64,000 nt of DNA, taken from NCBI RefSeq assembly GCF_001417775.1, contig NZ_BBZJ01000023.1, positions 1 through 64,000 on the forward strand, in the 5' to 3' direction. This document shows, piece by piece, positions 25,680 to 34,459 of the stretch. The position numbers and the translations under genes are program-made. Under the pieces are notes generated by a model. The model was not told the DNA's origin. It was given only the letters and a program-made list of their open reading frames with translations, and made no database searches. The DNA comes from Streptomyces sp. TP-A0356 (GTDB lineage Bacteria > Actinomycetota > Actinomycetes > Streptomycetales > Streptomycetaceae). Positions within the stretch are counted from its first letter, which is position 1. The number at the start of each line of letters is the position of its first letter.

Positions 25680-26567
25680 CTACTGCTCCGTTCCGGTCGG
25701 CTCGTTCAGGGCGGCGAGAAGTGCGGCGGTGTGGGCCTCTGCCCGCGTCATGCCGCCGGGCTGGCCGGGACCCGTGCCGGGCACGGCGTAGAGGTTCGGG
25801 CGGCCAGGGGGGTGCTCCCGGGCGACCCAGGAACGCCAGTCGGCAGCCCACGCAGCCGCCGGCCTCGGCTTGAAGCCGGAGCGGTGGGCACGCCACTTCG
25901 CGTCGGCCGCCTGCAGGCCCTGCTCGCCCAGACGGTCGAGGTGCCCCTGCTCGCGGGCCCAGGTGTGGGTGGCTGGGTCGACCTGCCACTCGGCAGCTGA
26001 GAGGACGGCAGCACCACCACTGCTGTACCTCCGGTTCAAATCCGGTTCACTACGGTTCTGTGTGCCGGTTTCCGGTACATCGCTGTGCCGGTTCCCGGCA
26101 CAGCGAGGTGCCGGTTTCCGTCCGGACCTGCTGGATTCCGGTACTGCCGGTTTCCGGGCCCTCGCAGGGGATTCCGGCACCTCACGCGGGCGGATGTTGT
26201 AGCGCCGCAGGGCCGAGATCCGGAGCGCCGGGGTGGCTTCGGTCCCCTCCGCCGGCGTCTGGTCGGGGTCTTTGTCGTCCACGGTCTCCGCCAGGACCTT
26301 GGCGGCGAGGGGGAGGCGGTAGACGGTGCTGCGCTGCGGGCCGGTGAGCTCTTCGAGCTGCTCCAGCTCACCGGCGTCGACCAGACGGTCGATGGCTTCA
26401 CGGACCGTGGAGACGGAGGCGCGGGTGCGCTTGGCCAGGCTCGACAGGGAGGCCCAGGAAACGCACTGCTCGTCGCCCACCCGGTCGGCGATCGACAGCA
26501 GGACCAGACGCGCCGTCCCCCGGCTGCAACTGTGCTCCCACACCCAGTCGCGGGCTTCGCTGCTCAT
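25680..26567 (-). CDS. HTH_36-type replication/partition protein
   Basis: A 295-aa protein from ATG 26567 (GGGAG seven bases upstream). The N-terminal winged helix (about residues 15-70: LVLLSIADRVGDEQCVSWASL, then RASVSTVREAIDRLVDAGEL) belongs to the HTH_36 group seen in plasmid replication and other mobile-element proteins. The middle is rich in Arg, Pro and Gly because it is crossed by the iteron-like repeats at 26063-26158. The C-terminus is helical with WRAHRSGFKPRPAAAWAADW. The combination suggests an initiator that binds its own gene. That is inference. Confidence 0.7.
   Translation of the reverse strand: MSSEARDWVWEHSCSRGTARLVLLSIADRVGDEQCVSWASLSSLAKRTRASVSTVREAIDRLVDAGELEQLEELTGPQRSTVYRLPLAAKVLAETVDDKDPDQTPAEGTEATPALRISALRRYNIRPREVPESPARARKPAVPESSRSGRKPAPRCAGNRHSDVPETGTQNRSEPDLNRRYSSGGAAVLSAAEWQVDPATHTWAREQGHLDRLGEQGLQAADAKWRAHRSGFKPRPAAAWAADWRSWVAREHPPGRPNLYAVPGTGPGQPGGMTRAEAHTAALLAALNEPTGTEQ
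26063..26158. repeat. Iteron-like direct repeats TGCCGGTTTCCGG
   Basis: Four copies begin at 26063, 26086, 26109 and 26145 (the second has one base change), giving spacings of 23, 23 and 36 bp. On the coding strand the same bases are read in three different phases (RKPA twice, GNRH, PETG), so the repeat is conserved as DNA rather than as peptide. This is what replication iterons or an operator array inside a rep gene look like. Confidence 0.75.
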
Positions 26568-26710
26568 CGGCAGCTCCCGACGAGCGGGCGGGTCCCGCAG
26601 CTCGGCGGGGCCATGAACGTGCGGTCCGGCTCGGGGCGCTGAGGCGCCGAGGCGGAGATGGCTGCCGCGCAGGCCAGGCGAAAGGGCCTTTTGCGCAGGG
26701 CAGGAGACAT
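26564..26710 (-). CDS. 48-aa peptide upstream of the replication-type gene
   Basis: ATG 26710 has GGGGAG at ideal distance, and the stop overlaps the next start (ATGA), both signs of real translation. The peptide has a basic start and a short hydrophobic stretch (RKRPFRLACAAAISASA), so it could be a membrane or secreted peptide, or a translated leader that couples to the downstream gene. No homologue is recognised. Confidence 0.45.
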   Translation of the reverse strand: MSPALRKRPFRLACAAAISASAPQRPEPDRTFMAPPSCGTRPLVGSCR

Positions 26711-27442
26711 GCGATACTCCCCTTTGCAGTGTTGCCACGCTGACGCGCCCCTTGGAAGGACTCAGCGTGGTGATGGTGGGCAATCTCCGCCCTTGCCGGG
26801 GCGGGTATGCCGCTTAGCGTTCGGCGTCCGTGAGTTACCGCTCCCGGGCGCCGTCGCTGTTTGTGGACCTTCGCGGTCCGGTCCGTCCTCGTGCTCTCCT
26901 CATGTCCGTCGCTGCGGGCGGGCTGCCCGGGGACGACGAACATACGCACGGACCCGTATCAAGATCCAGACTTGGTTCTTAAACTCTGTACTGGTTGCAG
27001 AGAGTCATCGGATGATCGTGTGCCGCAAGTGTCCGTACGGCGCGACCTGGGGCGCACCCCCGCGTCGAAGCGCACCGTTGCCGCGGTTGCCTCGAACGCC
27101 GAGAGCGTGTCACTGTGTCCGAATTGGAACGGGTGTCTGTTATTCCCTGCAGTGGAAATGCGAGGCGGATGGGGTGTTTCCACTGCCGCCTCCGCGCTTT
27201 CCGGTCGAAGATAAAATCCTGCGTGCCAGACGTGACCTATGTCGCTGGCTGTGGCTTGTTCCACTCACCCGGCATACTCCTGCCGGTAGAAACGGACAGG
27301 CCGACCTGAAACAGGCGGTAGGCGTCACACGGAAACGTGCTGGTGAGGAAGAACTTTCCATACAGTGGATCAGCTCGTCAACTCACGTTTATCGCGGGGT
27401 AGGGTGCTTGAAGTGACGACGAAGTCCACCCAGGAAAGGATC
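26711..27442. other. 732-bp intergenic region with lower-GC stretch
   Basis: The divergent gap between the mobilisation block and the XRE operon. Frames are short and the GC content drops around 26980-27400. A small inverted repeat lies at about 26799-26816 (CCGCCCTTG...GGGGCGGG). A possible promoter for the XRE operon is GTCAAC (27377-27382) with TAGGGT (27400-27405), 17 bp apart. I see no tRNA gene, integrase site or coding sequence. Confidence 0.5.
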
Positions 27443-27883
27443 ATGAAAGACTCGACCGAAGGCCAGGTGAGCCCCAAGGGGCTCATGGACCGCCTAAACC
27501 GCCTGTTCGACACAGTGCACCCGCCCGACCGCGGCCCCTTCAGCAACGCCGAGGTGGCCGAACTCATGGAGAAGCGCGGGCTGGGCAAACTGTCGGCCCA
27601 GTACCTCTGGCTCCTGCGGACCGGGCAGCGCGATAACCCGACGAAGCGTCACCTCGAAGCGCTAGCAGGGTTTTTCGGCGTGGACCCCGCATACTGGTTC
27701 GACGACGTCGTCGCCGAAAAGACCGTGCAGGAACTTGAGTTGCTCGCACTGCTTCGCGACACGAAGATCAAAAACGTGCTCCTTCGCCTGTCCGACGTTT
27801 CCGCAGACGGAAAGGATGCCGTCCTGGGAATCGTCGAGAGCGTACGAAAATCCGAGGGGTTGCCACCCTCAACTGGCTCGTAA
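27443..27883 (+). CDS. XRE-family regulator (EspR/BldD-like)
   Basis: A 146-aa protein from ATG 27443 (AGGAAAGG upstream). The helix-turn-helix is within FSNAEVAELMEKRGLGKLSAQYLWLLRTG (about residues 32-60), followed by LEALAGFFGVDPAYWFDD, the extended type of XRE domain in mycobacterial EspR and related Streptomyces regulators. The C-terminal helix probably dimerises. It heads an operon with an ImmA/IrrE metalloprotease, the pairing in which the protease usually cleaves the regulator to induce the genes downstream. Confidence 0.85.
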   Translation: MKDSTEGQVSPKGLMDRLNRLFDTVHPPDRGPFSNAEVAELMEKRGLGKLSAQYLWLLRTGQRDNPTKRHLEALAGFFGVDPAYWFDDVVAEKTVQELELLALLRDTKIKNVLLRLSDVSADGKDAVLGIVESVRKSEGLPPSTGS

Positions 27884-27918
27884 AACGGCCGCGTTCAGTA
27901 AGTGATCAAGGAAAAGCA

Positions 27919-28431
27919 ATGTGGTCCGCACGTAGGCTGCGCCGGCCTGACCTCTTGGCCGAGCTGCAGCTCCCGCACGTCACCAATATCCGCGACCTCA
28001 GCGACGAGGTCTCACGCCGCACGGGACGGAAGGTGGTCCTGGAGGCCCGTGAGCAGGCGCCCTCCGTGTGCGGGGCATGCGCCGTCACGGAGAGTGCCTT
28101 CCACGTGTACTACGACCCGCGGACCAGCTCCCTGCACCAGGACCACATCATCGCCCACGAGTTCAGCCACCTGCTGCTCGGCCACCACGAGAACCGCCCG
28201 GCGTCCGCGCTCTCCTCAACGATCTTCACCAGCGTGGGCTCGGCCACCGTCGAGATGATGCTGGGCCGTACCAAGTACGACGAGGACGAGGAGCGGGACA
28301 CCGAACTCCTCGCCTCGTTGATCCAGCGCCGGATCATCGACCGGTGGCTGCGCAGCGACGAGTCCTCCGGAGACGAAGTGCAGGACCGGGTCACGCACAC
28401 GCTGCTGCGCCGACGGGAGGCCCGGCCGTGA
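27919..28431 (+). CDS. ImmA/IrrE-type metalloprotease
   Basis: A 170-aa protein with the zinc motif HEFSHLLLGH (HExxH, about residues 78-87) following DHIIA, and a later acidic DEDEERDTELLAS segment that supplies the third ligand. It starts at ATG 27919 after AAGGAA. Family members cut partner XRE repressors. Here the natural target is the regulator at 27443-27883. The end overlaps the next gene (GTGA). Confidence 0.85.
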   Translation: MWSARRLRRPDLLAELQLPHVTNIRDLSDEVSRRTGRKVVLEAREQAPSVCGACAVTESAFHVYYDPRTSSLHQDHIIAHEFSHLLLGHHENRPASALSSTIFTSVGSATVEMMLGRTKYDEDEERDTELLASLIQRRIIDRWLRSDESSGDEVQDRVTHTLLRRREARP

Positions 28432-29636
28432 AGGACCTGCTCCACCCGATCAGCCTCGTCGTCGCCACGCTCGGCTTCCTCTGCTTGCTGCGGGACGTGC
28501 CGACCCGCCGCCGAGACCCCGCCTTCACCGCGCTGGCCGCCGTCTTCCTGCTGTCAGGGCTGTCGTTCCTGTTCTCCATCACACTGATGTGGCAGTACCT
28601 CGACCATGTCCTGGGCGTGGTGAACCTCTCCGTACCCCTGGCGATGGGGTGCGTGGTCGCGCTGCTCGCCTGCCAGCAGATCGTCCTCACCTACTGGGGA
28701 TCACCCCCCGAAGTTGCCCGCAGGAGGGCACGGGAGTGGCTAGCCGCAGGCTTCGCTGTGATCGCAGGGCTGCTGGTGCTGTTCGCCCTGCTGACGCCGA
28801 ACGCGCCGCGACCGATCAACTTCACGCTGTACTACGCGCATGATGGCTGGTACGCCGCGTATCTCACCCTGTACGTCACGGCCTACACCATCGGTGAACT
28901 GTCCCTAGCCCGTGCCTGCTGGCGCCTGGCCCACCGCAGCACACGCGGGTCCGTCCGTATCGGCCTGCGCATCGTCGCCCTCGGCGCGACCGTCACTCTC
29001 GGATACAGCGCCGTGCGCATCGGGAACGTGATCGCCGGTGCCTTCAACGCGTCGCTCGCAGAGTGGGAGGGCTTCGCGTGGACCTGCGGCGATGTCGGCG
29101 CCATGCTCACGCTCATCGGCTGGCTAGTGCCCACCATCAACGATCAGGCTCAGAGCCTCCAGTACCGGATCAAGCAATACCGCAGCTACTACGGCCTACG
29201 CCCTCTGTGGCTGGCGTTCTACAGCGAGGCGCCCGAGATCGCACTGCCGATCGACCGAGTCGACCCGGCCCAGAGGCGCCGCTTCCGCAGCATCTCGATC
29301 CGGCTCTACCGCCGAGCAGTCGAGATCAGAGACGGACGGTTCGTGATCCGTCAGTACCTTGATGCCGCAGTCCGCGAAGCCAGCGAAGCCCGCCACCGGG
29401 CGCGAGGGCTTCACGGAGAAGAGCTGTCCGCGGCCGTCACCGCCGACCAGATCCTCGCCGGAATCGCCGCCCGGGCAGCCGGTACCCGCCCGGAGACCGA
29501 CCAGCTCACCGAGTTCGCCGACTCCGAACGCCAGACCAGCAGGCCCATGGACGACATCGACGCTCTCCTCGACGTCGCGCGCCACCTGCCCCGCCAGCCC
29601 GCACGAGCCCCCCACCTTGAGCAGGTCTCTGCATGA
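28428..29636 (+). CDS. MAB_1171c-like putative membrane transporter
   Basis: A 402-aa protein from GTG 28428. Seven hydrophobic segments in the first ~235 residues (LVVATLGFLCLL, FTALAAVFLLSGLSFLF, VPLAMGCVVALLAC, AAGFAVIAGLLVLFALL, then three more) are followed by a ~165-residue cytosolic domain with RPLWLAFYSEAPEIAL and IRLYRRAVEIRDG, the DUF6545 pattern. Such proteins are consistently paired with XRE and ImmA genes in Streptomyces. The transported or sensed ligand is unknown. Confidence 0.8.
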   Translation: MKDLLHPISLVVATLGFLCLLRDVPTRRRDPAFTALAAVFLLSGLSFLFSITLMWQYLDHVLGVVNLSVPLAMGCVVALLACQQIVLTYWGSPPEVARRRAREWLAAGFAVIAGLLVLFALLTPNAPRPINFTLYYAHDGWYAAYLTLYVTAYTIGELSLARACWRLAHRSTRGSVRIGLRIVALGATVTLGYSAVRIGNVIAGAFNASLAEWEGFAWTCGDVGAMLTLIGWLVPTINDQAQSLQYRIKQYRSYYGLRPLWLAFYSEAPEIALPIDRVDPAQRRRFRSISIRLYRRAVEIRDGRFVIRQYLDAAVREASEARHRARGLHGEELSAAVTADQILAGIAARAAGTRPETDQLTEFADSERQTSRPMDDIDALLDVARHLPRQPARAPHLEQVSA

Positions 29637-31081
29637 CGACCGACCTCACCCACCAGCCCGCCCACGTCCAGCTCCAGGCCCTGGATCGCCGCGAGATCTC
29701 CAGCCGCGAACTGCTCGACCTCCACCTGGCGCAGATCGACGCCAGCCAGATCAACGCTGTCGTCACCCGCGACGACAGCGCTGCCCGAGCCGTCGCACAC
29801 GCAGCCGACGAACGCCGCGCCCGCAACGAGAGCACCGGCATCCTCGACGGCCTTCCCCTCACGATCAAGGACAGCTTCGAGACGGCCGGCCTGCGCACCA
29901 CCAGCGGTGCCGAAGACCTCGCCGATCACGTTCCCGCACACGACGCCGACGCCGTCGCCCGGCTCCGCCACCAAGGCGCCGTCATCATGGGCAAGACCAA
30001 TACCCCGGCGTACTGCCAAGACCTGCACACCGACAACGTCCTGTTCGGTCCCACGCTTAACCCGCATGACCCCAAGCGCACTACCGGCGGCTCCTCCGGC
30101 GGCCCCGCCGCAGCAGTCGCCGCCCGTCTGACCCCCGCCGACCTCGGCAGCGACCTCGCCGGCTCCCTGCGGCTCCCCGCCCACTACTGCGGTGTCTACG
30201 GCCTGCGCCCCACGCAGGGACTCATCCCAGCCCGCGGCCACGTCCCTCGCCCGCCGGGGTGGATCACCAGCAGCGACATGGTCACCCCCGGCCCCCTGGC
30301 CCGGCACCCCCGAGACCTCGACCTGCTCCTCGCCGCACTGACGACACCGTCACCCGACGAGAACAACCCCTGGAGCGTCACGCTGCCCACGGCGCAACGC
30401 GAGATCGGCCAGCTCCGCGTGGCAGTGTGGGCCGACGACGCGAGCTGCTCAGTCGACCGCAACACCGCCGATGCTCTCGCCACCGTCGAACGGACGCTGA
30501 CCTCCGCCGGCGCGAGTGTCCGCCACACCACGGGGCCGGTCGGCTTCGCTGACTCTCTGCGCCTCTTCGAGCAGCTCCTTTACGCCACCACGACCGCAGC
30601 CACCGACGACGACGCCGGCGCCGCCGAACTCGCCGCTGCCCGTGACCTGCACACGGACGATGCGAGCCCTCGAGCCGCCTTCCTCCGCCACCGAACGCAG
30701 ACACACCGTGTCTGGCTCCGCGCCAACGAGGAGCGCCACCGCCTCCGGCAGACGTGGCACCGGTTCTTCGCCGACGCCCAGCACGACGTCCTCATTACGC
30801 CCGCCGCTCCTACGGCGGCGATCCCGGCCGGGAGCCGCTCTCTCGTGGTCGACGGCGTTGAGCGGAGCTTCTTCGACCAGACCGGCTGGGCCAACCTGAC
30901 CAGCCACGTCGGTCTGCCCAGCCTGGTCATGCCTGCTGCGCGTAGCGCCGATGGCCTCCCGATCGGTGTGCAGCTGGTAGGACCGGCCTATTCGGAGCGG
31001 TCCTTGCTCGTGATGGCCGAGCACCTGGCGCCTCTGCTCGGCGCGACGGCCGGGGGCGTCATCGGATCATGGAGCGGATGA
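29633..31081 (+). CDS. Amidase-signature family hydrolase
   Basis: A 482-aa protein from ATG 29633 (4-bp overlap). The catalytic triad region is visible: Lys in LTIKDSF (about residue 83), the Ser/Gly-rich GGSSGGPAAAVAA (about 147-159) and LAGSLRLPAHYCGVYGLRP with the nucleophile Ser (about 170). It should hydrolyse an amide bond. It closes the XRE/ImmA/membrane operon, so it may act on a compound tied to that system. The last 23 bp overlap the convergent kinase gene. Confidence 0.88.
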   Translation: MTTDLTHQPAHVQLQALDRREISSRELLDLHLAQIDASQINAVVTRDDSAARAVAHAADERRARNESTGILDGLPLTIKDSFETAGLRTTSGAEDLADHVPAHDADAVARLRHQGAVIMGKTNTPAYCQDLHTDNVLFGPTLNPHDPKRTTGGSSGGPAAAVAARLTPADLGSDLAGSLRLPAHYCGVYGLRPTQGLIPARGHVPRPPGWITSSDMVTPGPLARHPRDLDLLLAALTTPSPDENNPWSVTLPTAQREIGQLRVAVWADDASCSVDRNTADALATVERTLTSAGASVRHTTGPVGFADSLRLFEQLLYATTTAATDDDAGAAELAAARDLHTDDASPRAAFLRHRTQTHRVWLRANEERHRLRQTWHRFFADAQHDVLITPAAPTAAIPAGSRSLVVDGVERSFFDQTGWANLTSHVGLPSLVMPAARSADGLPIGVQLVGPAYSERSLLVMAEHLAPLLGATAGGVIGSWSG

Positions 31082-31577
31082 CCTCTGCGTCGCCGTTGTA
31101 GGTGATGACGGCACCTTCATCGTCGGTAGGCGGTTCGAACCGAGCGAAGAAGTCGTCCAAGGCTTCGGAAGTCACGTTCAAGGCATTGGCGTCCTTGCGC
31201 TGGTTGCGCGCGGCGAGGCGCCGCAGGAGCTCCTCCCTGGAGGCCGGCAGGTAGACGAGCAGCGGGAGTGCGCCCGCGGCCCGGACTGTCTTCTTCCATT
31301 CCTCGCGATCGGAACGACGCCACAGGCCGTGGTCGAGGACGACGGCACGGCCCGCGCGCAGGTGCTCCGTGAGCTGCGCACGTACCGTCTCGACCGCAGG
31401 AGCCTCGCGCTCGAAATACCCGTGCTCGGGGTAGTCGACCCCATACCGGCCGTGGAGGCGGTGGACCTCCTCGTCAACGCTGAGGCGGACAAGGCCCGTC
31501 GCGGCGAGGGCCTGTGCAAGGTGCGTCTTGCCGGAGCCGGTGATCCCGATGAGCAGGACGGCGGTCGGCTTGCTCAC
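31059..31577 (-). CDS. P-loop kinase/AAA-type small ATPase
   Basis: A 172-aa protein with a Walker A motif GITGSGKTHL (about residues 11-20), then VVLDHGLWRRSDR (Walker-B-like) and a LID-like RRLAARNQR. This matches small kinases of the zeta-toxin/gluconate/chloramphenicol-phosphotransferase type, which phosphorylate small molecules or nucleotides. It is the last gene of the large minus-strand NUDIX cluster. Confidence 0.75.
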   Translation of the reverse strand: MSKPTAVLLIGITGSGKTHLAQALAATGLVRLSVDEEVHRLHGRYGVDYPEHGYFEREAPAVETVRAQLTEHLRAGRAVVLDHGLWRRSDREEWKKTVRAAGALPLLVYLPASREELLRRLAARNQRKDANALNVTSEALDDFFARFEPPTDDEGAVITYNGDAEVIRSMIR

Positions 31578-31616
31578 GATGTCGCGCTCCCTCGCGGTAC
31601 TGCTGATAGCTGCTGC

Positions 31617-32267
31617 TTACGTGCGGTCGCGTGGTCCGTAGACCGCGGCTGCCTGGCCGGTGTGGAGGGCCCAGTATCGGTCTCCATAGCTGAAATGCCA
31701 CCACTCCGTTGGATAGTTCACAAAACCGGCGGCTGACATGACGCGGCAGAGCGTGTCGCGATGGGCCCGGGCAGCGCCGCTGATCGAGTTCGCGCGGGTG
31801 TAGCAGGCGCCGTCGCTTTCCTCTGGGGAGGCGTTCATCCTCGTCCCCATGTCCACCTCCTGGCCGTCCGAGGCCGCGAGGGTCAGGTCGACGGCCGCGC
31901 CGGCGCTGTGCGGCGCGATCTCCGGTGGGGAGACGTAGCGGCTTGCGGCCTCGTGGACGCGGCTGTCGCTCCAGTCGGGGTTTCCGCGACGCAGCTCGGT
32001 CGCGTACTCCTCGAAGTACGCCCGCTGGAGCGCCGGAGGCCGGTACCCCTCGACGATGAGCAGGCGGAACTCAGTGGGGAGCAGTCGCTGGGCGTGTTCC
32101 AGGCGCTCGATGAGCCCGTGCCGCAGGTGCGCGAAGTGGCCGCCGGGGTGCTGCTTGCGTTGATCGACGAGAAACAGGCCGGACGCCCGTGTGTCGATGA
32201 GTTCCTCGCCGCATTCCTGGACAGGGATGGCGGCGACCCGAGGGTCGGACATCAGCACGATCTTCAA
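31617..32267 (-). CDS. VanX-like D-Ala-D-Ala dipeptidase (M15D)
   Basis: A 216-aa zinc peptidase. The metal site is seen in PHSAGAAVDLTL (His and Asp, about residues 117-128) and EWWHFSYGDRYW (Glu and His, about 189-200), with EGYRPPALQ upstream as the substrate Arg region. VanX enzymes hydrolyse D-Ala-D-Ala and give glycopeptide resistance, and relatives recycle cell wall. There is no signal peptide, so it is cytosolic as VanX is. No vanH/vanA genes are near, so a resistance role is not supported here. Confidence 0.82.
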   Translation of the reverse strand: MKIVLMSDPRVAAIPVQECGEELIDTRASGLFLVDQRKQHPGGHFAHLRHGLIERLEHAQRLLPTEFRLLIVEGYRPPALQRAYFEEYATELRRGNPDWSDSRVHEAASRYVSPPEIAPHSAGAAVDLTLAASDGQEVDMGTRMNASPEESDGACYTRANSISGAARAHRDTLCRVMSAAGFVNYPTEWWHFSYGDRYWALHTGQAAAVYGPRDRT

Positions 32268-32327
32268 CTACGTCTCCTTCGACGCTAAAAGAGGAGCGGC
32301 GCGACAGGTGTACGTCGGTGTCGGCGG

Positions 32328-33527
32328 TCAGGCCAGGCCGTCGCCAGGCGTGGCCGCTGGTCCGGATGCGAAATGCGTGAAGTGCGCTGGCGAGTGGTCG
32401 ATGGCCAGGTCGGGCCGCCATGCGGTGAGGATCTGGGCGCTGCACACGAACAGGCCGTCGGGCAGCTGATCGAGCGGGTGCCAAGCCCAGTCGCCGACGC
32501 TTTCGTCCGGCTGCGTGGTCGGCTGCCCCTGCCAGGCGTGGACGAGTGCGCCGACGGTGACCCGCAGGACACCTTCGACGTGGTCGACCAGCGTGCCCAG
32601 GAGCTGGACGTCGCCGGTCCGAGCGACCAGACCGGTTTCCTCGCCGAGTTCTCGGATCACCGCGTCCTCGAAGGATTCCCCGGCCTCCACACTCCCACCG
32701 GGCAGTTCGAGGGTGCCGCGTCGGTGTCGGCCCAGCAGAATGCCCTGTTCGCTCAGCAGGATCGCTCCGACGCCGACAGCTGCGTGGGCTGCTGGCGCTC
32801 GGGTGCTGCGGGGCCGGCTGGAGACTCGCGCCGGCCGGTCGGGAAGGCGCCGGGCGTGGATGAGCTGCTGGATAACCGTGGCGCCCTCGTCGGGGTGAGG
32901 CAGCAGGTCGATGGCCTCGACGCGGAAGCCGTACTCGGTGAGCAGGTCCTCCCAAAGCTGCGGTGACAGGACCCACATCTGCGTCGGCAGGGGCGGATCG
33001 TCGCGCAGCAGGATCATCTGCTCGCGCGGCGCCACCTCCGTGGACGGGCCGCGGCCGTGCAAGTCGGTGTGGAGGAGCGAGAGGATCAGAGGGGCACCGG
33101 GGCGCAGTCCGTCGCGCAGCGCGGGCAGGGAGCGGTGCGGATCGATGAACCCGAGCGTCCCGATCGCGTATGCGGCGTCGAACGGCGCGGTGCCAGCCAG
33201 GTACTCGGCCACGTCTCCTTGGACGAACTCCACGCCCTCCACGTTCGTGTGGGCGGAGATGGCGCGTTCGTGCTGGGTCGGGGACAGCTCGATTCCGGTG
33301 ACGCGGGCTCCGTGCGCCTGGGCGAGATGGACGGCGTGGTGGCCAGCTCCCGAACCGATGTCCAGGACGCGGCGGCCGGTGACGTCACCGAGGACTTCTG
33401 CTCCCGGTCCGACCCCTTCCCAAGGCGTCCAGGTGAGCTGGTCGGGGACGGGCGGGGTGTAGGCGCGAGCCAGTTGTCGCTGCCCATACATATGCCAGGC
33501 CCGTGTGTTGGTGTCCTCGGCGGCCAC
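32328..33527 (-). CDS. SAM methyltransferase fused to NUDIX
   Basis: A 399-aa two-domain protein from GTG 33527 (AGGAGG six bases upstream). Residues about 25-240 form a class I methyltransferase (GRRVLDIGSGAGHHAVHLA, then GTLGFIDPHRSLPALRDGLRPG). A Pro/Arg/Ala linker (about 255-275) leads to a NUDIX domain (GGSVEAGESFEDAVIREL then GEETGL). The fusion suggests that the methylated and the hydrolysed compound are on one path, perhaps a nucleotide-linked intermediate. It begins a run of NUDIX genes on the same strand. Confidence 0.85.
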   Translation of the reverse strand: MAAEDTNTRAWHMYGQRQLARAYTPPVPDQLTWTPWEGVGPGAEVLGDVTGRRVLDIGSGAGHHAVHLAQAHGARVTGIELSPTQHERAISAHTNVEGVEFVQGDVAEYLAGTAPFDAAYAIGTLGFIDPHRSLPALRDGLRPGAPLILSLLHTDLHGRGPSTEVAPREQMILLRDDPPLPTQMWVLSPQLWEDLLTEYGFRVEAIDLLPHPDEGATVIQQLIHARRLPDRPARVSSRPRSTRAPAAHAAVGVGAILLSEQGILLGRHRRGTLELPGGSVEAGESFEDAVIRELGEETGLVARTGDVQLLGTLVDHVEGVLRVTVGALVHAWQGQPTTQPDESVGDWAWHPLDQLPDGLFVCSAQILTAWRPDLAIDHSPAHFTHFASGPAATPGDGLA

Positions 33528-33556
33528 GATTGCCTCCTGGGTGGGTGCGCTGGGGA

Positions 33557-34459
33557 TCAGGTGTGCGTGGTGAGGTAGGCGGGGCCTTCGCCACGACGGG
33601 CCTGTTCGATGGCGTCGAGGCGGGCGAAGGCGCGCGGCGCCATCAGTCCCTGCCAGGTGGCGAGGTCGTGCACGGCCCACATGTCGTGCTCGGCGGGATC
33701 GAGTCGGATCCGACCGAGCTGCTCTGCGGTCAGCCGCCCTCCGTCGAAGATGAGCCCTACCTTGTTCAGCGGCAGGCGGGGCCCGGCGTGCAGGAAGTGC
33801 GTGAGGAGAAGCTTCGGCGTATCCAGGCCCAGTTCGAGGCCGGTCTCTTCGACTGCTTCGCGGCGAGCGGTTTGCAGCGGGTCCTCTCCTTGGGCGTCCA
33901 GGTTGCCGCCCGGGAACTGCCAGAGGCGCGAGCCGTAGACCGAGCGCAGTTGAACCGGCCGGTCGTGTTCGTCGCGGATGTACAGGCAGCCGTACACCGT
34001 GTGGTGGGGGACGGTGTGCGCGTACTGCGCGGGCGTCATCGGCATCGGTCGGCCTGGCCGCGCAGGGCGGTGGTCGAATGCGAAGGCGAGGACGCCGAGG
34101 CCCTCCTTGGCTGGCGGGTAGATGCTTCGCAGGTTGGCGAGCAGTTCTCCGGGCGGCCCGTTCGGGTCGATGCGCGCGGGGTCCTCTGAACTGAGCAGAT
34201 CCTCGAAGGAGGGGTACGGGGTGATCCGCTGCACGATGACGTCGAGCTCGCGGCCGGTGTCGCGGTCGTGGAAGACGACCGTGTCGCCGACGGCAACGGC
34301 GCGCTTCCGCGGGGTGGCCACCCTCACTTCGATCGTCTTGCGGCCTGCTTCCACTAGGCGGTAGTACCGAGGGAGCAGGCGCATGTGGTGCTCTTGCCGT
34401 TCCTCTCTGGCCGCCGGACTCGGTACGGCTGGGATCGCCTGTTGGGTGTCGTCAGGCAC
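33557..34459 (-). CDS. ASCH-domain plus NUDIX protein
   Basis: A 300-aa protein. The first ~115 residues match the ASCH fold (YYRLVEAGRKTIEVRVATPRKR, GDTVVFHD, YPSFEDLL), an RNA- or nucleoside-binding PUA-like domain. The rest is a NUDIX hydrolase (GGNLDAQGEDPLQTARREAV, EETGLE). The ASCH part could present a modified nucleoside to the hydrolase. GTG 34459 overlaps the end of the small frame upstream. Confidence 0.8.
   Translation of the reverse strand: MPDDTQQAIPAVPSPAAREERQEHHMRLLPRYYRLVEAGRKTIEVRVATPRKRAVAVGDTVVFHDRDTGRELDVIVQRITPYPSFEDLLSSEDPARIDPNGPPGELLANLRSIYPPAKEGLGVLAFAFDHRPARPGRPMPMTPAQYAHTVPHHTVYGCLYIRDEHDRPVQLRSVYGSRLWQFPGGNLDAQGEDPLQTARREAVEETGLELGLDTPKLLLTHFLHAGPRLPLNKVGLIFDGGRLTAEQLGRIRLDPAEHDMWAVHDLATWQGLMAPRAFARLDAIEQARRGEGPAYLTTHT

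Noticed and set aside
26711..27442. tRNA gene or attachment site at the edge of the mobilisation block
   Set aside because: I could not build a tRNA cloverleaf, and no integrase or flanking direct repeat was seen.
31617..32267. Vancomycin-resistance operon
   Set aside because: The VanX-like gene has no vanH, vanA or vanRS neighbours, so a resistance operon is not supported.
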